Below are positions 1 to 45,350 of a stretch of DNA of 64,000 bases, piece after piece. The translations under genes were made by a program, and so were the position numbers. How positions within the stretch are numbered: position 1 is the stretch's first letter; every line of letters starts with the position of its first letter. The DNA is taken from contig VXAA01003843.1 in assembly GCA_013399115.1 (NCBI GenBank), positions 1,323,884 through 1,387,883 of the forward strand, in the 5' to 3' direction. This DNA is from Anseranas semipalmata. Taxonomy: Eukaryota > Chordata > Aves > Anseriformes > Anseranatidae. Under the pieces are notes generated by a model, which made no database searches, had not been told where the DNA came from, and saw nothing but the letters and a program-made list of their open reading frames with translations.

Positions 1-121
1 ATATATACACTGTTCCATTTTAAGTTTTAAATCCCTTTCCCCCACTGCTGCTCGATCCAGTAACTCTACTGTGAAGAGCTCCTGTGCTTTATTTAAATAT
101 CTGTCTCTGGGTGCTTTGCAG

Positions 122-298
122 AACAGATCTTGATGCTGGTTGGTTCCTTCAGTCTTTCTGTGCTGCCTGTAGTGAAGAAGTGTTAGTGATGAGGTTACAG
201 CAGCTTGTTAGTGAAGAAGATGACACTGAAATAATTTTCCTTGGTGTTCTAAGAAATTGAATGGTTTCGAGAGAGATGGAATTAATCTCATCCTACAA
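122..298 (+). other. ACSL3: Candidate non-coding ACSL3 leader exon
   Basis: The segment is flanked by an acceptor-like end (ctgggtgctttgcag, AG at 120-121) and a good donor (acaa followed by gtaagg, GT at 299-300). It is 177 nt and has no useful reading frame. Human ACSL3 has several 5' untranslated exons before the coding ones, so a leader exon here is expected. The exact boundaries are inferred from splice-site appearance only. Transcript data could instead show the leader lying upstream of the window. Confidence 0.35.
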
Positions 299-1619
299 GT
301 AAGGGATATTGGACTGCTTTGCTTACAAAAGGACCTACAAATCTAAGACTTGTGATGAAACAAGGTTTCTTTCCATTACTATAGAAGGATCGTATATGAT
401 ATAAGCATTATTTTTTCTATTAAAATTTCTTTTTATTAGGGTTTTCAAACTCAGTGAATGTGGTAAAACATCAGCAAAAATGATATGGCATTGGCATTGT
501 ATTTTTTGAATAAAAATTGTACACATCAGTATTAGTTTTTGATTTATGTTATTGCTCTTAATGTAGTTGTACCAATACATTTGAACAGTTAACTGAAAGA
601 AATGTATTTATAGTCGGACCATTTGTTTTGCTTTTATGTGCAAAACAATGATTTTTTAACTGCTAGCTCATTTACTGTTGTAGACATTCATCTTCAGCCA
701 TTATGACAATTATCCCTGATTTCCCATAATTATTTTAATTATTTTTTTGATTGTGTGGATCTCTTGTATAGATAATTTCTTTCCTCCACAGTAGAACACA
801 TTAGGAAGTTCCATCATCGTGTTTGTTAGATATGATAAATGATGCTTTAAAAAGTAAAAGTGAGCATCCTGGTATTGTTAAGGACACTGGAATAAGTTGC
901 AAAATCTCTTCATTCTGCTGTTGCTAGGATTTGGGGGATTTTTTAAAGCCATTTTTCAGAATTTCTGAACTATTATTTAACTTACTGTCATGTTTATTTA
1001 CATAAAAAAGATGCTGATTGCATACAGGTAGTAAGTCTGAAATCTGATGACTAATGGAAAGTCCCTAGGAATAAAAGATTCTCAGGTATGTGTCCCAATC
1101 TGTGTGATGCATTTGAACATACTTAGTGATCAGGGTTCCCATGTATAGAGTGGTGGCATTACTTGTTTTCTTAGGCTTGTATGGAGGTTGATCATTTACA
1201 GTTGAAGGACGTGCAGATTGCTAGTTAAGATACGCATATAGGAGTTCTAATGTGATTAGAGAGAGAATCTTGAAATTGTGGGTGGTCTGTATTTATCTCA
1301 AAATGTTATGTGATTGTACGTGTAATTTAATTAAAAACCCAGGTCCTGAATTCTTTAACAGTTCTGTGTTTTTGTTGTATAGTATCCAAAGAAATACAAA
1401 TACTAATCAGTAGTGCAGTCTGCTAAATGGGAATGGAAGTGTGGTTCCTCATTTATTGGTGTCTTGTGATGTTTGTGTTAGGGATTAGGACTTCTAGCCT
1501 AATTTCTGCGTAAGAAGGCCTACTTCTGATGTGGATTGTAAGAACATGTTTGAACAGCCCCCCTATGTCTATAGAGTTTACTGCTAACATTTTTTTCTTT
1601 TTCTTTTTTTTTTTTTTAG
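299..1619 (+). other. ACSL3 intron before the first coding exon
   Basis: AT-rich non-coding sequence with no recognisable repeat or gene. It ends in a long pyrimidine tract (about 1591-1617) and AG at 1618-1619. The intron status of the 5' part depends on the candidate leader exon. Confidence 0.5.
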
Positions 1620-33497
<31,878 letters not shown>

Positions 33498-35409
33498 TTC
33501 TTTCTGCACCACTTTGCTACAGTGAGCTTGGATCAAATAGGAAATACTTGAATTGTCTGTCTCAGCACTTGAGATCAACACACAAAACCACCATTCCTCA
33601 TTTGCAGCTTAAACTGTTGTTTCTGATAACATCACCTTGATGGACTGGCAAGTTCAGTAAAATGTTACGGCAGCAAACTTGTGTCTGTCTCCCTTTTTTC
33701 CAGTTTTCTCTGCTACCTTGTCAGTCTGTGGATTTTCCTGACTCTTTCTGGGAAACCATGATTCTGAAGCCTCAAGTTTTTAAACATTTATAAATCCTGT
33801 ATAATGTTTTATTTGTATCTTTAACATTTGGATGTATATAGAGAGAACTTGGCTATATAAGAAATGGTAATACTGGGGGCCTTTTTTACCTAATTATTTA
33901 AAGATAAGAAGGTATTCATGTTGTGACATTATGTAAATTAAAAATGCTTATAATGAGATCACTGTTGAACAGAGGACCAGGTTATTTGCTGCTGTGCTAT
34001 TTTTTGTGTAAATCTGAGGGAGAAAATGTTTGACATTTATAGCTTGTGTAATACACCTTTAATATGTGCCTAATGGTTACTTTTATTTTTATCGGAAAAT
34101 GAAAAGATGGTCATGGCACAGCTCTGTATAAAGGTGGGTACTCTTGCAGGTGTTAGTTAAATCTTATTTAATACAAAAGATGCTATTAACACAGCAGAAA
34201 TTACACCTAAGAAAAATTTCTCAAATAGAGAAACTCCTTTTTGAAATTAGCTCATGACCATTCCATACAGCAGTTGAATTGCATAGAGCTAATAAGAACT
34301 CTCGGAATTAATTTCATTTAACGCTTTGTAACATTGACTTTTTAGCAGAGGGACTGTAACAAATTCTGCTCTGTTTTGTTGTTAGATTTGGACAACACGC
34401 TGGGTTTGCTATTTTGTTGATTGTGAAAATCTGACAAGAAACCTATTCCGTCCTAGCTGCAACCCAATCTTACTGGGGGGGATTTTTAAAGTCATAATGA
34501 CAGTTATGTTCTCAGCTCACACAGTGCCTAGCTGCCCTTTGTGCCATTAAAAATCTCCCTTTGAATTTTGTGTTCTTTTATATAGCATTTTTTTTTCATT
34601 TTAAAAACAAATATTTGAAGTATTTGTCAGCCAGAGTCATATTTATGTTACTTGTTTATTCATTACACCCAAATTCTTACTCTGGGAAGGAGTCTCAATT
34701 TCTGTTTTACTACAGATATGTGAATATTGTCTGAAGGGTTATAGGGGATCTTTTTCTCTTAAGTGAGAACATTCAGATTTGTTTCAGATGTGAATTTTAT
34801 TTTCAAAATATTTCTAGAAAGAATATTTTAATCAGGGTTACATGAGAATGTGAAAAAGCATACATCCATCAACTTTGTGATGGGGCAAATATTAAAATGC
34901 CTTTAATTTGGAGATAATTCTCATGTGTATCATATTTACTTACAGGTTTTGTTGCTCACTTAATACTATACCGTGGTAATGTACGGCAATTCTGAACAGC
35001 ATAAGCTTTGTTTGGGGGAGGGAATTCCTGCTGCTAGCCTTTGTGAAGCTTTGACATGACAATTGTGGAAGATGTTTGATAGACAAATTCTCATTAAAAA
35101 GCATTCTGAAATATTATTTAAATTAACACTTTCCATTGATTAAAGAAAGCAGTTTCATAGCAGTTGAATATTATCAAGTTGTTTCCCTCTACTTACTTCG
35201 GTTTTGGTAAAATGATGAGAAGGTTTGTGCTGTATTTTATGTCATGTTATCATTGCTCCTCCTATTCATGGATTTCTTCTGCTACTGTCTTTCAATTCAA
35301 ACTGTTATATTTGGTAAATTTTGGTGTTACAGGTCAAATGGAAATACAAACAACAAAAAGAAGTCAGAACTGATTTATAAGATTAATGCCTTCAGATACC
35401 TAGATCATA

Positions 35410-35415
35410 AATAAA
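35410..35415 (+). terminator. Candidate proximal poly(A) signal AATAAA
   Basis: Canonical hexamer 1.9 kb after the ACSL3 stop. A second AATAAA lies at 35675-35680. Either could give a shorter ACSL3 transcript. Confidence 0.3.
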
Positions 35416-36655
35416 AACTTCTGACAAATAGGTAAAGACTCGTGTTGGAAAATGAAGCATCAGAATGTGGAAATTGCCAAGTCTGTAGGGAAGTGTCACG
35501 CCGTGTATTAGGTTTTTAAGATGTATCTGTGCTCCATCAACAGGTTCTTAAATAGTTTGCACTCAGTGCAGGATGTACATTGTTCAAATGGTTTTTGTTG
35601 TTTTAGTGAAAACTAATAAATTGCTGAAATACTATGTATATCACTTAGTGCGTTGTGCAGCAGATTTAAGAAAAAATAAATCTGCCTTTGGCAAATTCAG
35701 AAGGAATTTGAAATTAGTATTTTATTTTGCTAAGGGTTTAAATGCACTTTTGGGTAATTTGTGATATGAAGCTCAAATGCTTTGGAAATATTTTTTTTCT
35801 AATCCAATCTCAAGATTGGGTTGCAGTCTAACTGTGCGTTTGATTTTTCAGTTCATTTTTTTAATATTTAAAATCAATGTCAATATATGTAGTTCCTCCT
35901 TTAGACATCAGTTTTGTTGTGGACCTTTATTTCTTCTACAGAATGTGGAAATAAGGCGATTCGTTAATTTTAGTTTCAGCGTTGAAGATCAGAAAGACTT
36001 TTTAAAATACTTGCGTGGGCTTAAAATCTTCGTGAGTATGTTTCTCTTTCAAGTTAAAACAAAACAGGGAATTTAATACTGCTGGGTTCTGTGTTCTTCC
36101 AGGTCCCATTGAGGCCACCTGTCCAGTGGGTGTCCGTGCTTCTCAGCATTAGCTGACCAGGGCTGTGATGGGACTGTAAGTCGCAGCTGCTATTTGGATG
36201 TAGGGCTTCCTTGCTCCTGCACTCAGTCCTGTAGCACACTGTGGCAGCAAAAAATCTCTAACAGGCACCACATTCTCACCCTGTGCTCTTGCATTGCTGA
36301 GCAGAAAGACAACTTCAGAGGAGTCTGAAATCGTCGTGGTACCAGTGTAGACGCACTACTCACCAGCCAGGAATTTGCCTGGTATCTTTCCTCTTTTTTT
36401 TTTCCTCTTCTTTGTCTTCCCATGGCCAGTGTAACAAGGACAACAAAACCACCTGATGGAATGTATTGCACGTGTCCCAAATGCAGTAGGCAGCTGTACA
36501 GTAAACTATGAAAAGTGCATGGTTAGAAGTAGCAGTCTCCATCATGTGGGGAATTTTGTAATGAGAAGAGCTGTAACTTTTGAACAATCTCTTTGGGTTT
36601 GAAATAAGAACAAGGGGTATGTACCTCACCTGAGGGGCCCCAAAAGGGGTGGGTG

Positions 36656-36730
36656 NNNNNNNNNNNNNNNNNNNNNNNNNNNNNNNNNNNNNNNNNNNNN
36701 NNNNNNNNNNNNNNNNNNNNNNNNNNNNNN
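36656..36730. other. Assembly gap (75 N)
   Basis: A run of undetermined bases following a G-rich stretch (ggggccccaaaaggggtgggtg region). GC-rich or repetitive sequence is probably missing. Confidence 0.99.
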
Positions 36731-37649
36731 GGATTTCTAGTAAAGCTTTTGTAAATATGACTTGCAGGATTCTGAATCATTGGGAATTGTAACTACTTTT
36801 TCTGTTGTGAAAATTTACATAGTATAAAAACGTATTTCGTTATAATGACCAACCAAGAAACTCCAAGGATGCTGTGAATACCCTTTACATTCCTACAGTT
36901 ATTTAAAAAAAATGTTTCAGGCCTTTAGACTAAATTCAGTCTAGATGTCATAAGCATTCTTTGCAAAGAATAGTATTTGTGGAGTAGGTTGGGAAAATTA
37001 TGTATTGGAAAAGACCTTGCAAGTTTACTGATGCTGCTATTACGGCAGTTTACACGCACAGCTTCCCATTGAGGTATGGTCCTTCTTGTAGCTTAGCAGT
37101 AAAATATTTTGCTGAAATGAAAGCAAAGAACAATGTGCAACTGAAGCTAAGAACATAACGCATATCCTCATGCTGCAGGTTTTATACAGTATGTGGAAAA
37201 GTTGTGGGATTGAAACCATATATAAAAACATCCTGTAAAGCTTGTAAATTTATGCAGAAATTGCTATGGGACATAAGACTCCTTTGCAATAACCTTTATC
37301 CTGCTAGAATTCACAAGCTTTTATTCTGTACTAAACCTACGTTTAGGCCATCCGATGCAGCATTTTTAATTTTTATTAATGTGGTGTATTAACTACTTTG
37401 GACTTTCTATAAATGTGTGTACATCTGTTTCTTTACTGGTAAGAGGAACAATCTTCAATTTGCATACACCTTGAACCAGGCTGAGAAATGAATTGAATGA
37501 CCAGTTGTATATTACTGGAATTGGTTATTTAATGTAAACTCATTTTCAATGTGATCTTGGTTGTTACTATGACCTGCCTGAACATTGTATATCCTAATTG
37601 AGTTATATTGTATGAATTATTTATTTGTAATTGGATATCATGTTTCAAA

Positions 37650-37655
37650 AATAAA
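37650..37655 (+). terminator. ACSL3: Likely distal ACSL3 poly(A) signal AATAAA
   Basis: The hexamer sits in an AT-rich context, with a cleavage-suited stretch 15-25 bases later and a GT/T-rich element after it (gtggtgtttcatttttat, about 37700). No later hexamer near the gene looks as good. Confidence 0.5.
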
Positions 37656-37675
37656 ATTAGTTTCACAAATTAGGT

Positions 37676-40600
37676 CCCATACGTCCAGTTTTATTAAAGT
37701 GGTGTTTCATTTTTATCAATCTGAGCCTAGATAATTTACAGTTGTAGATTAGTGAATTGACTAACAAATTAGTTGAGAATGGGGCTGTTTAAGAATGGGA
37801 ATGGATTGGTTCAAAGCTAGTTCACAATGTTGCATTACAAAGGAAGTCTGTTGGGTGGTGGCATGCCTGGCTGTTTTGCTTCCTGCCTCCCAGTGCTGGT
37901 AAGCCTGTAAAAGGCTCCATCCCTGCGCTGCTCGTGTTTAACATCTTGACAATTTTCTATGTTAATAGCCATGCTCTTGTGCTTTGCAGGTGGTGAATAT
38001 TCAGGTCGACAGCTTGGCCATTCGTGCTATACCCATATTGTTGATTTATTTTTCTGTATGTTGGTGTTGTTGATAGCTTATATACCTGGACAAGGTAACA
38101 ACCACCCTTAGGTGCAAGGCTTGCCAACTCAGATGTAAAGACAATAACCTGCCATTTACGCTTTCTGCTTTTTGAGCACTGGCCATGGTAATACCTTATG
38201 TAAAGCTGTAAGGTACCAATGTCTTTTAATTTCCAGGTGTATTAGCACTTACAGTTGGTGTTAGATTTTTAAGTTTGTGGGCTGAAGGGTCAGATCCCAA
38301 AGTGATGATAGATGCTTGTAATTGGACTTCTTAAGATCTTGAGCAGTTAGAAGATTGTGATTGCAAGCTCACAAACTGTTGCTGGTAATCCAGCCTGGAG
38401 GCATCTCAACTTAATAGATGCCTCTTTTTTTCTTTTTTCTTTTTTTTTTCATTTTTTTCTTTATTTACAAGTTCCTTAGATGCATAGGGTCATAGTGCTG
38501 GCTGAATGTCACACCTTCCCTGCTGAACAGCTGATCTTTATCCCTTTAGTCAGCCATGAGAAGGCTCCAGCTTCCTCCTGGTTTTCAGCTGTGTTCAAAG
38601 TAGTTTGTTTTATTTCCTTCAAAGGACTGAAATTTTTTATTTCAAATTTATTTCAGATAATATGACACGTTTTAATTGATTTTTTTTTCCTTAGGCACCT
38701 ACAGCTGCTAAAATACTTTTAGAAGGCTCTTTAATAAAATAACATAAACAGTTCTAAACTATTATAGCAGGCAGTTTATTATATCAACTAATTTCAGAAA
38801 GGATAAATATGTAACCATTTTAGGAGTTTTACTTTTCAGGGAAAAAAAAATCTGTTAAGGAAACCATTGGAAAGGTATAGAATCCAAAATAATAGATGCA
38901 ATAAAATTATAGCTAAAAAAAATCCCGAAGTTCTGAATTGCTGTTGTTGTCTACACCAGAAAAATCTAGGGGAGATAGCAGGGAAAGGGAATACCAAAGT
39001 GGCTGAAAAACAGTGAGTCAACTGTCCTGATTTGTGAAAGAAACAGAATTCTCTTATAATACTTAGGAATAATATATGTATACATTAATATTTCTATATA
39101 TATTCATGTTCTGTTTGCGGCATAGAAGTTAAATGAAGAACAACACCTGTGCTTTATGCATACAACTGTACCTGTGCTTGTGTAGCATCACCTGTGAGCA
39201 ATTGAGACATCACCTTGCTGTTTGGTGTGCTGCAGCTGGGCAGCCTGGCCAGCTGGAACCAGATGGAGGGAGTCTTCCTGCTGTCCGATTTAAAAGTTCT
39301 CTTGCGGGCATGAGCAGATGAAAGGCAAATGGTGTGGAAAATTACCACTGTGTTTTCCCTTATCTTACATATAAAGTGGATTTGTCTGCACTCTGCAAGC
39401 TAGGGGAACAGATGATGTATATGCCTTCCCTTTATGCTGGGGGATTAATTAGTAGAAATATTTCTTGCTGAGGAGGAAAGGGTCGAGTAGTTTTCACCTG
39501 CCTTCTGGGGTGCCAGGGGAAACTGGGGAAAATGTTAAATGTTCCCAGGAAAAATAGCTCTTGCATTTGGACAATTCAGGTCAGCCTTCTAGGGCAGACC
39601 TGGCCTCTACATGTGTGGTGGTGCCCGAGTGCTGTGGTGCTTTGGGCAGGCGGCTGGCGGGACGGCAGGTGAGGGTAATGCCAGCTGCCAGCTGCCCATC
39701 TCCGTGATGTCAAGACCTTACAGCCCTTGCCCATGGCTTGGTGCCATGCCGCTGGTGCCTGCGATCCTGGGCAGGAATCTCCAGGTTGCTGCCTGGTCCC
39801 TGTCAGGAGATGGCTGGTGGAAAAGCAAGCACCATCTCCCTGTTGGTATACATAGGCTATGTTTGCTGTGGGTATATGTACCTTTAAAGAGTGACACAGC
39901 CACCTGTAATGAAATATTCCATGCAAGGAACATAAAAATGCTTTATTTCAGACTTTGGGGTTATGCGGTGCTGCCAAGCACAAGAGCAGGAAAATAACCA
40001 TAAGCCATGTTTTAATCTCTAGCCCATGAATATAATCTCCAGATATAAACTCAGCTGAATGAATTAAGATAGCTCACCCTCACTTAAAAAAAAAACAACA
40101 AACAATACAGTGGAAAAACAAAATGCCACAAGGTATGGATAACCATTTGGGGTGCAAGAAGGCACGACGAAAGGAAAGGAGTAGTTATCATAAAGCTTTT
40201 GGTTTTTATTTTAAAATGTTTCTGATGCATCCTTTCTCACTTTATTAGAACCAAGTGCTTATTTAGTTTATATCTGTAATGCTTTCTATCAGTGGTAGGG
40301 AGGGTGGTAATTATTTCCAGGTAATTGAGATACAACTTTACAAATGTAAATGGTTTTAATGGAAAAGTTTGTATGGTTTTCCATCAATATGTGATCACAG
40401 TAACTGTTTTGCACAGGCCTGGTAGATACTGGCTTTAATACCTCTGCAATGGAAAAATCTTAATATAGATCCTTACACTTCCATAGAGTTCCTGCTACTT
40501 AAGGCACCTAGGGAGGGTAGAGGAGAAAGTAACATCATTTTGAAGTATGAAAATATTAATAGCAAAAAAGAGTGGCTATTGTATCAAATACCCATAAAAT

Positions 40601-42200
40601 TCACTGTATCCCAATCTGGAAGAAAGTCCTGGATGGTTAACTAATTAACACAGACTTTGTTTTAAAGCTTTACCTTAATGGCATTGATCAGATACAGTTC
40701 AGTCTTTTCTAAATAAGATGTGCATCAGAGATTTTACTGCAAAGTCACTATTTTTGATACCATTCCTACTGCCATATGTATCTGTTGTTGGCTTTAAAGC
40801 TTAATTGTATAATGCATTAGATTTAAGAATGACTTGGAGAGAATCATCCAGCATATTTTCCATTATTTGATGTAGTTGGAAGGTACATTGTGGATGCTTA
40901 ACAAGCTGTAAGAAAGCTAGTTGTTATGAATTGTTAAGAATTTTCTGTCTAATCAGTTCACTGCTCTGGAATCTCACCCACGTTTACTGCGTATTACTGC
41001 CAATGTTCTTGGAATTGAAACGTTTTTGCTTGATTTTGTTGCAAGTCATGATTTAGTCTGTTCCAGCTCAAGTTGTGTAACAAAGCTACCAGGAAGACTG
41101 AGAATGCCGATGGGAATGCCAGTGAGCAATCCAGCCTATTCAGCAATCACGTCCTCTTTTTTTCCCCACTAGACGAAGTTGTATAAGAGTCACAGAACAA
41201 TAGAAAAAAAAGTCAATTTTCATAAATGATTTCTGTATCAAAAGAGGCTGATTAAATTCGTGATTTATTGTGACTCCACTGGGATACTTGCTTGTGCATA
41301 TGCATGCATGCGCTCAGAGACATCCAAGCTCGTGTCATGTAGGTGACCTGCAGCAGGTCCTGACGGTGGGACAGATACCACATTTAGGGCCAGCAGACTT
41401 GGTTTTGTCTCTCCGTGGTGCAGACCAGCATGGAGCTTTGGGGGGACGGGGGTTTGAGATGTAACCTGTGGCCTGCCTGTTCTACCTCTGCTCTATGTCT
41501 CGCCAGGGATACTGTGAGTAAAATGTACCAACGCCTCTTTCAGAGGCCTGTTTTATTTGTTTGAAGTTCTGACAAATGGGTTTCTGTGAAAACATCTCCC
41601 GTGTCCATGTTCCTAATGACCGCAGGATTACCTGTGGTTTCCAGAAGTGGCAGGTGGCAGGTCTCCTTGTAGGCAGCGCGTTGTGATGGAGCGTTTCCCC
41701 AGGGCTGTCTTCCTTCGGATGCTCAACCCAAAGGACCACTGTGGGCTCTGTGAGCAGCCTAACTTTAGTTTTCTCGAATTTAATTATCCTTCCAATGACA
41801 ATTATGGCATTTCTGCTGAGTATGCAGGCAAGTTTCTATGCCTTAGCATGCTCTCCAGTACCCAGGATCTGCTTGCTATGTATTTTCTTCTGTCTTTATC
41901 CATGGCCCATCGATGACTATAGTGTTTTGCAATAATTTTCCTAATATTTTCATAAATAGATGAGATTTAGGACTTTCTCCAGAGTATTTCCCAGTGTTGC
42001 GAAGGGATACTTGTTTTTAAATCATTTTTCTGTTTACTTCTATCGGCTTTACTTTCTGCCAGTAACTTCCCCACACCATGCAGCGATTGGATCTCATTGC
42101 AGATAACTTTTCTATAACTGATGTTTTATCCATGTTAATTGTTTTCCAAAAACTGGACTATATTAGATATAGAAGCAATTGATTGCTTGCAAATAAGGCA
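37676..42200. other. Intergenic sequence, proximal part
   Basis: Mostly AT-rich sequence with a GC-richer patch at about 39590-39830. A pyrimidine-rich tract lies near 38426-38460. No gene, RNA gene or classifiable repeat was found. Confidence 0.7.
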
Positions 42201-42229
42201 CAAAGCTCTCTGCAAATCTGTTCTGGCAG

Positions 42230-43065
42230 AGATTTCTCCAGTGCTGCTGACGCGACTCCTGCCTTCCCCCGGGACCCTCCCGGCTCCCGATGCTGCCAGG
42301 TGTCTGTTGCAGCTCGTGCACCTCCTTTTTTCGGCTATTCCCCTAAACCGACATTTCCCAAAGCCGCTTTCTTTTGCTGCATTCAGGTGCCGTTTTCTGC
42401 GTGCAGGATCCAGGGAGCCGGCTTCTGCCGCCGCTGCAGTGAGTCTGTTGCAGTTGCTGTTCCCTGCTGAAACTTTCCCACTGCTGTTAAATATGCAAGT
42501 AGGGATACAGCAAGTAGGGGGCAGTCTAACTTTATCACTTTGCCTGCTGCTATCGGGCAATCAGCAGAAATATTGGATGGCAGGCTGCGAAGGGACAGCG
42601 CTGCTCCGGATGCAGATGTGCGGCAGTGTTCCCGGCGCCCCAGCACTTGTCTCCATCCTGCAGCTCCTGGACCATCCCACCGGCACACCATACAGCTGGA
42701 TTAGTTCTTCAATTACATTAAATTCTCCTCCTCCCCTTGCTCCCCGCTGTGCACCTCTGCTGGCACAAAAGCCACAGCAAGTCAGAGGCGCGCTCTAAGG
42801 CCGTTCAGGGAAAGCAGTAGTCGACGAGCACCCGAGCCCGTGTTTATCGGCCCACTTTGTGTTTTCACAGCCTTCTACACAAGCATGTGTGTGATGAGCA
42901 GTGCTGGCATCAGGTGTGTCGCTCCGTTGAGCCGATGGACACCCTCTGCGCTGCAGTCGCTCCTTGTCCCCTCACCGCTGCGCTCACGGCGGAAGCGCTC
43001 GAGGTGCTGCGACGGCCGGTGCAGAGGGCAGCGAGTCCAAGAGCCCTGCAGCTCCTCCATCAGCT
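42230..43065. promoter_or_regulatory. Orphan CpG-island-like block
   Basis: A dense run of CpG and GC-rich sequence (for example ctgacgcgactcc, cccgggaccctcccgg, gtcgacgagcacccgagcccg, gctgcgacggccgg) between AT-rich flanks. It lies about 9 kb past the ACSL3 coding end and 20 kb before KCNE4. Open frames on both strands are long only because of composition; none shows a known domain or a credible start. It could be a distal promoter or enhancer, or the start of a non-coding RNA. Confidence 0.4.
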
Positions 43066-43332
43066 GCATGCACAGGGAGGCAAGAATTGCTGATATATGC
43101 CAGATAAGCTGCTGCTACCATCTCTCCATAAAGATCTTCCTTCTTCCTCTACCCAAAAATGGTGTGTAGAGAAATGCTACGTTCTTAACTTCTGGTCCCG
43201 CTGTCACGGCGTAGAGTTGGCTGGAATTGCTGTAACATGACAGGCTCTAGCACAGGAGTGACGTGGGCAAATCAGAATACATCAGGTAGGCAAAAAACTT
43301 TAAATTATTAAATTGCAGTGAGCGTGGTTTTA

Positions 43333-43578
43333 AACTAAAAGAGGGGAGGTTTAGATTAGAGGTTAGAAGGAAGTTTTTCACTCAGAGGGTGGTGAGGGCC
43401 TGGCACAGGCTGCCCAGAGAGGTTGTGGATGCCCCATCCCTAGAGGTGTTCAGGACCAGGTTAGATGAGGCCCTGGGCAACCTGATCTATTGGTGGCATC
43501 CCTGCCTATGGCAGGGGGGTTGGAACAACATGATCCTTGAGGTCCCTTCCAACCCAGGCCATTCTATTCTATGATTCA
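43333..43578 (+). mobile_element. Truncated CR1 LINE 3' end, + strand
   Basis: Shows the CR1 tail in order: tttttcactcagagggtggt, then the frame encoding HRLPREVVDAPSLEVF, ggttggaacaacatgatcct, gaggtcccttccaaccc and the terminal repeat attctattctatgattc. It is 5'-truncated and little diverged, so relatively young. Confidence 0.93.
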
Positions 43579-45350
43579 GTGTACAGTGGTGATCCAGCCC
43601 CTGTCTGAGCTTCCCCAGGGCTCACAGGCTTTGCGCTGCTCAAAGCTGGCGTGGGGAGCCGCAGGGCTGGTGGCACTGGCCAGCTCGGTGGGTCGGGGAC
43701 CCGTGAGCAGAATCATCATGGTCGTTTGGTGCTGCTCACGAGCTGCTGCAGTCATCTGTCTGCTTTCTGAAGCTGATAGAAGTCTGGGGGCAGGGTTGTG
43801 CAGATGCGTTTGTTTTACCATGACACTAAAAAAAAAAAAATACTGATGCCCATCAAGTGGGAGCAGTCAGAACCACCAAGCCCTGGGCCACCAGGCAGGT
43901 GTCCTGCTCTCGGTATGTCTAAGAGTCACTTGACAACTGGTGGCAGCCATGAGTGTGTGGAGATGCCACATGCAGTCATTGTGTCTCTGGTGCCTTTTGG
44001 AACTGTTGTCACCAGTAACAGCTGCAACAGCGATGGGTGCTGGGGAGGTTGGGGTGGGAAATATGCACCAGGGGTTCTCCTTGCACATGGGAGGGAATAG
44101 AAGTTGCTGCTTGGCAAGAAGAAGGCAATGTAAATGAAAAAGGCATGTATTTCTGTTATTATTAGCTGATTTTTTAAAATTACTATTATTTGTACTAAGA
44201 ACTCCCCATTTGGTACAGTTGGAGGAAGTGCAGGTGGGACAACCTCGTGGTCCTGCCCCAGGGTCCAGGAGAGGTGTGGAGCAGCTTTTGGGAGCTCTCG
44301 CAGCATCTGGCGCAGCTGCCTGACCCTGCCTTACATCTGTGCCATAGCTCTGTCCTCTCGGGGCGTGCTGGGGCTGGGTGCCCGCCACCTGGACCTGGGC
44401 CACCTGCCTGCCAAGGCTGCAGTGCCCTTGCCGAAGGCACGCCGGAGAACGGGGTGGGTTCTGCTGCTGCGGAGCAGGGGCACAGCTGGTGTCCCTGTGG
44501 CTCCGGGGACTCGCACCTGCTTGTGCTAGCAGTGATTTTCCTCCCCTTTTGTAGCTTTAGATGTTTGGATTGGTTTTTGAGGCCCAAACCAATTTGGGAT
44601 AATTGAAAACTGCATTCCTATGATTTCAATCATTCATATTCTAATTATTTCCATCTGTCTTGATTTGTTTATTTACTTTTTCTGGAAAGCTCCAGTAGTG
44701 CTTAGAACAGCTTTATTGTGCTGGAAGCTTCTAGCCCCCTGCGATTTGTGGATTGCTGTGCGGACGAGGCGCAGCAAAGGCTCAGCAAGCCCCTGGAGAG
44801 CACCAGCTGACACCACTGGACCTTTCCTTTCCCAGCTCTGGCTGATGCTGTGGCACGCTCCTGGGCTTTGCATTTTTGTGTAATTAAGACTTATCTTTAA
44901 GTGTTTGGCTGCTTCTCTCCCGTGCTCTTATTTTTGTTTTTGCATCTGGCTGCATCTCCAGGTTCCACGTGGTATTCCTCGTGCATTTCGGACCTGACCT
45001 GAGCTGGTGATGACAACCCCACCGAGACGCCAGCGCTTAGCGAACTCTTCAGATCCTCTCGTTTTAGGAAATCTGGCCACACATTTCAGCTTCTCCGTCA
45101 CTGACGGTACCGGCCGCACGCGGTGACGCTGGTCTCTGGGCTGGGAGCACGGGGCTGCCGCGTGCTTTCCCATAAGAAGTGCCACAGTGCTCATCACCAC
45201 GTGCAGCCAGCTGCTGAGCAAGGACTTGAGCCAGAGCCCATTAAGGCAAAGGGGACTTCATCGCCTGACATCAGGAGACTTTGCATGGAGCTCTATAAGG
45301 GCTCATTATTCATAAACAATGACTTTATACAGTGAAGGACACTGGTTTGG
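43579..45350. other. Intergenic sequence with GC-rich patches
   Basis: GC-rich stretches at about 44220-44520 and 44990-45130 alternate with AT-rich ones. An A13 run lies near 43829. A segment at 45240-45340 holds octamer-half and SOX-like motifs. No gene recognised. Confidence 0.6.

Larger units (their letters stand above)
33498..37675 (+). other. ACSL3: ACSL3 3' untranslated region (about 4.2 kb, inferred)
   Basis: Sequence after the stop is AT-rich with no coding frame of note. Several poly(A) hexamers occur; the best distal one is at 37650. Two Pumilio-type octamers are present (TGTATATA at 33833-33840, TGTAAATA at 36750-36757). A 75-base run of N interrupts it at 36656-36730. The 3' end is inferred, and shorter isoforms ending after 35410 or 35675 are possible. 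Confidence 0.6.

Noticed and set aside
42139..42798. 219-codon + strand open frame
   Set aside because: It begins at a non-ATG codon, lies in CpG-rich DNA where stops are rare and shows no domain; overlapping frames on both strands are equally open.
43389..43574. Possible short gene encoding HRLPREVVDAPSLEVF
   Set aside because: It is the 3' end of a CR1 LINE, with the terminal ATTCTATG repeat directly after it.
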